Shown: one piece after another, positions 63,655 through 64,000 of the stretch
Layout: each line of letters begins with the position of its first letter
Numbering within the stretch: position 1 is the first letter of the stretch
Assembly: GCA_913019975.1 (NCBI GenBank)
Contig: CAJWBH010000008.1
Location: 62,001 to 126,000, forward strand
DNA length: 64,000 nt
Direction: 5' to 3'
Source: Thalassolituus maritimus
Lineage (GTDB): Bacteria; Pseudomonadota; Gammaproteobacteria; Pseudomonadales; Oceanobacteraceae
Position numbers and translations under genes: made by a program
The notes under the pieces: model-generated
Database searches by the model: none
Seen by the model: the letters and a program-made list of their open reading frames with translations, nothing else
What the model was told of the DNA's origin: nothing

Positions 63655-64000
63655 TGGCTACCTACGCGATTGGCGATCTGCAGGGCTGTTTCGAGCCGCT
63701 ACAAAGACTGCTCAGCGAAATACGTTTCGACCGTAATAACGACCACCTGTGGTTTGCAGGCGATCTGGTTAACCGTGGCCCGGAGTCGCTGGAGTGCCTG
63801 CGCTTTATTCAGCAGTTAGGGCACAGAGCCACCGTCGTACTCGGCAACCACGACCTGCACATGCTGGCCTGCTACTACAGTGATCGTAAAACCAAGGGCG
63901 GCGATACACTGAAACACGTATTCGAGGCACCGGATGCCGGTTTTCTGATGGACTGGCTGCGGCATCAGCCTCTGGTTCATTACGATGCTGCGCGCAATTG
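63654..64000 (+). CDS. apaH: Bis(5'-nucleosyl)-tetraphosphatase ApaH, 3'-truncated by window edge
   Basis: Hydrolyses diadenosine tetraphosphate and other alarmone-like dinucleotides and can remove Np4 RNA caps. The first 115 residues are in the window, with the calcineurin-type metal motifs GDLQGC, WFAGDLVNRGPESL and VLGNHDLHML. The ATG shares its A with the apaG stop (TGATG). The C-terminal part lies outside the window. Confidence 0.95.
   Translation, partial: MATYAIGDLQGCFEPLQRLLSEIRFDRNNDHLWFAGDLVNRGPESLECLRFIQQLGHRATVVLGNHDLHMLACYYSDRKTKGGDTLKHVFEAPDAGFLMDWLRHQPLVHYDAARN

Overview
The window is chromosomal DNA from a marine gammaproteobacterium, most likely of the Oceanospirillales/Oceanospirillaceae type. 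This is inferred from the trpEGDC order, the lptD-surA-pdxA-rsmA-apaG-apaH block, tandem FadE-type acyl-CoA dehydrogenases, DUF1302/DUF1329 and VolA-like lipid genes, and the mid-range GC content. It is densely coded. I see no rRNA, tRNA, prophage, insertion sequence or CRISPR array.

Layout. 1-5.0 kb: trpE-G-D-C (minus strand) behind a hairpin-rich leader, preceded by a HAD phosphatase. 5.2-12.5 kb: a ribosome hibernation factor, a TetR regulator, two paralogous acyl-CoA dehydrogenases (the upstream one with a near-perfect PsrA-type operator), a SprA-related metalloprotease-like protein with a small partner, and bioB. 12.6-14.8 kb: comF, srkA and a small outer-membrane barrel. 15-22.7 kb: a lipid-use locus in which a surface VolA/Pla-1-like lipase, DUF1302 and DUF1329 form an operon divergent from a thiolase. 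22.8-26.8 kb: a long palindromic repeat, purU, a secreted helical protein, a CBS protein and ppnN. 26.8-36.6 kb: a phosphatase island with three PhoA-family enzymes, one PhoX, a two-haem-motif lipoprotein and a His-tailed secreted protein. 36.8-42.1 kb: a five-gene operon described below. 42.4-49.7 kb: phhB, fumarase, lipoproteins, a pair of related small secreted proteins, sodB and maf. 49.7-53.3 kb: gspD-C-N of type II secretion. 53.5-57.6 kb: a GIY-YIG protein, a HlyIII-family protein, arfB (ending in a 13-bp tandem repeat), djlA, murU and amgK. 57.7-64 kb: lptD-surA-pdxA-rsmA-apaG-apaH (apaH cut by the window edge).

The most unusual region is 36857-42082. Read in transcription order it encodes an outer-membrane protein (CsgG/FlgO-like front, barrel-like rear), a TPR lipoprotein, a single polypeptide that joins a secreted FliF-like ring segment and transmembrane helix to a cytoplasmic FliG-like region, then MotA-like and MotB-like stator proteins. 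The MotA residues known to contact FliG and the MotB proton-carrying Asp are preserved, whereas the FliG EHPQ motif that binds FliM is not. No filament, rod, export or C-ring FliM/FliN gene is nearby. I infer a stand-alone rotary or envelope-spanning motor derived from flagellar parts. Its function is unknown to me.

The phosphatase island probably serves organic-phosphate scavenging. Two of its lipoproteins from unrelated families (PhoX and PhoA) share a collagen-like Gly-X-X spacer after the lipobox. The lipid genes (VolA-like lipase, DUF1302/1329, acyl-CoA dehydrogenases, thiolase) together suggest use of external lipids as a carbon source.
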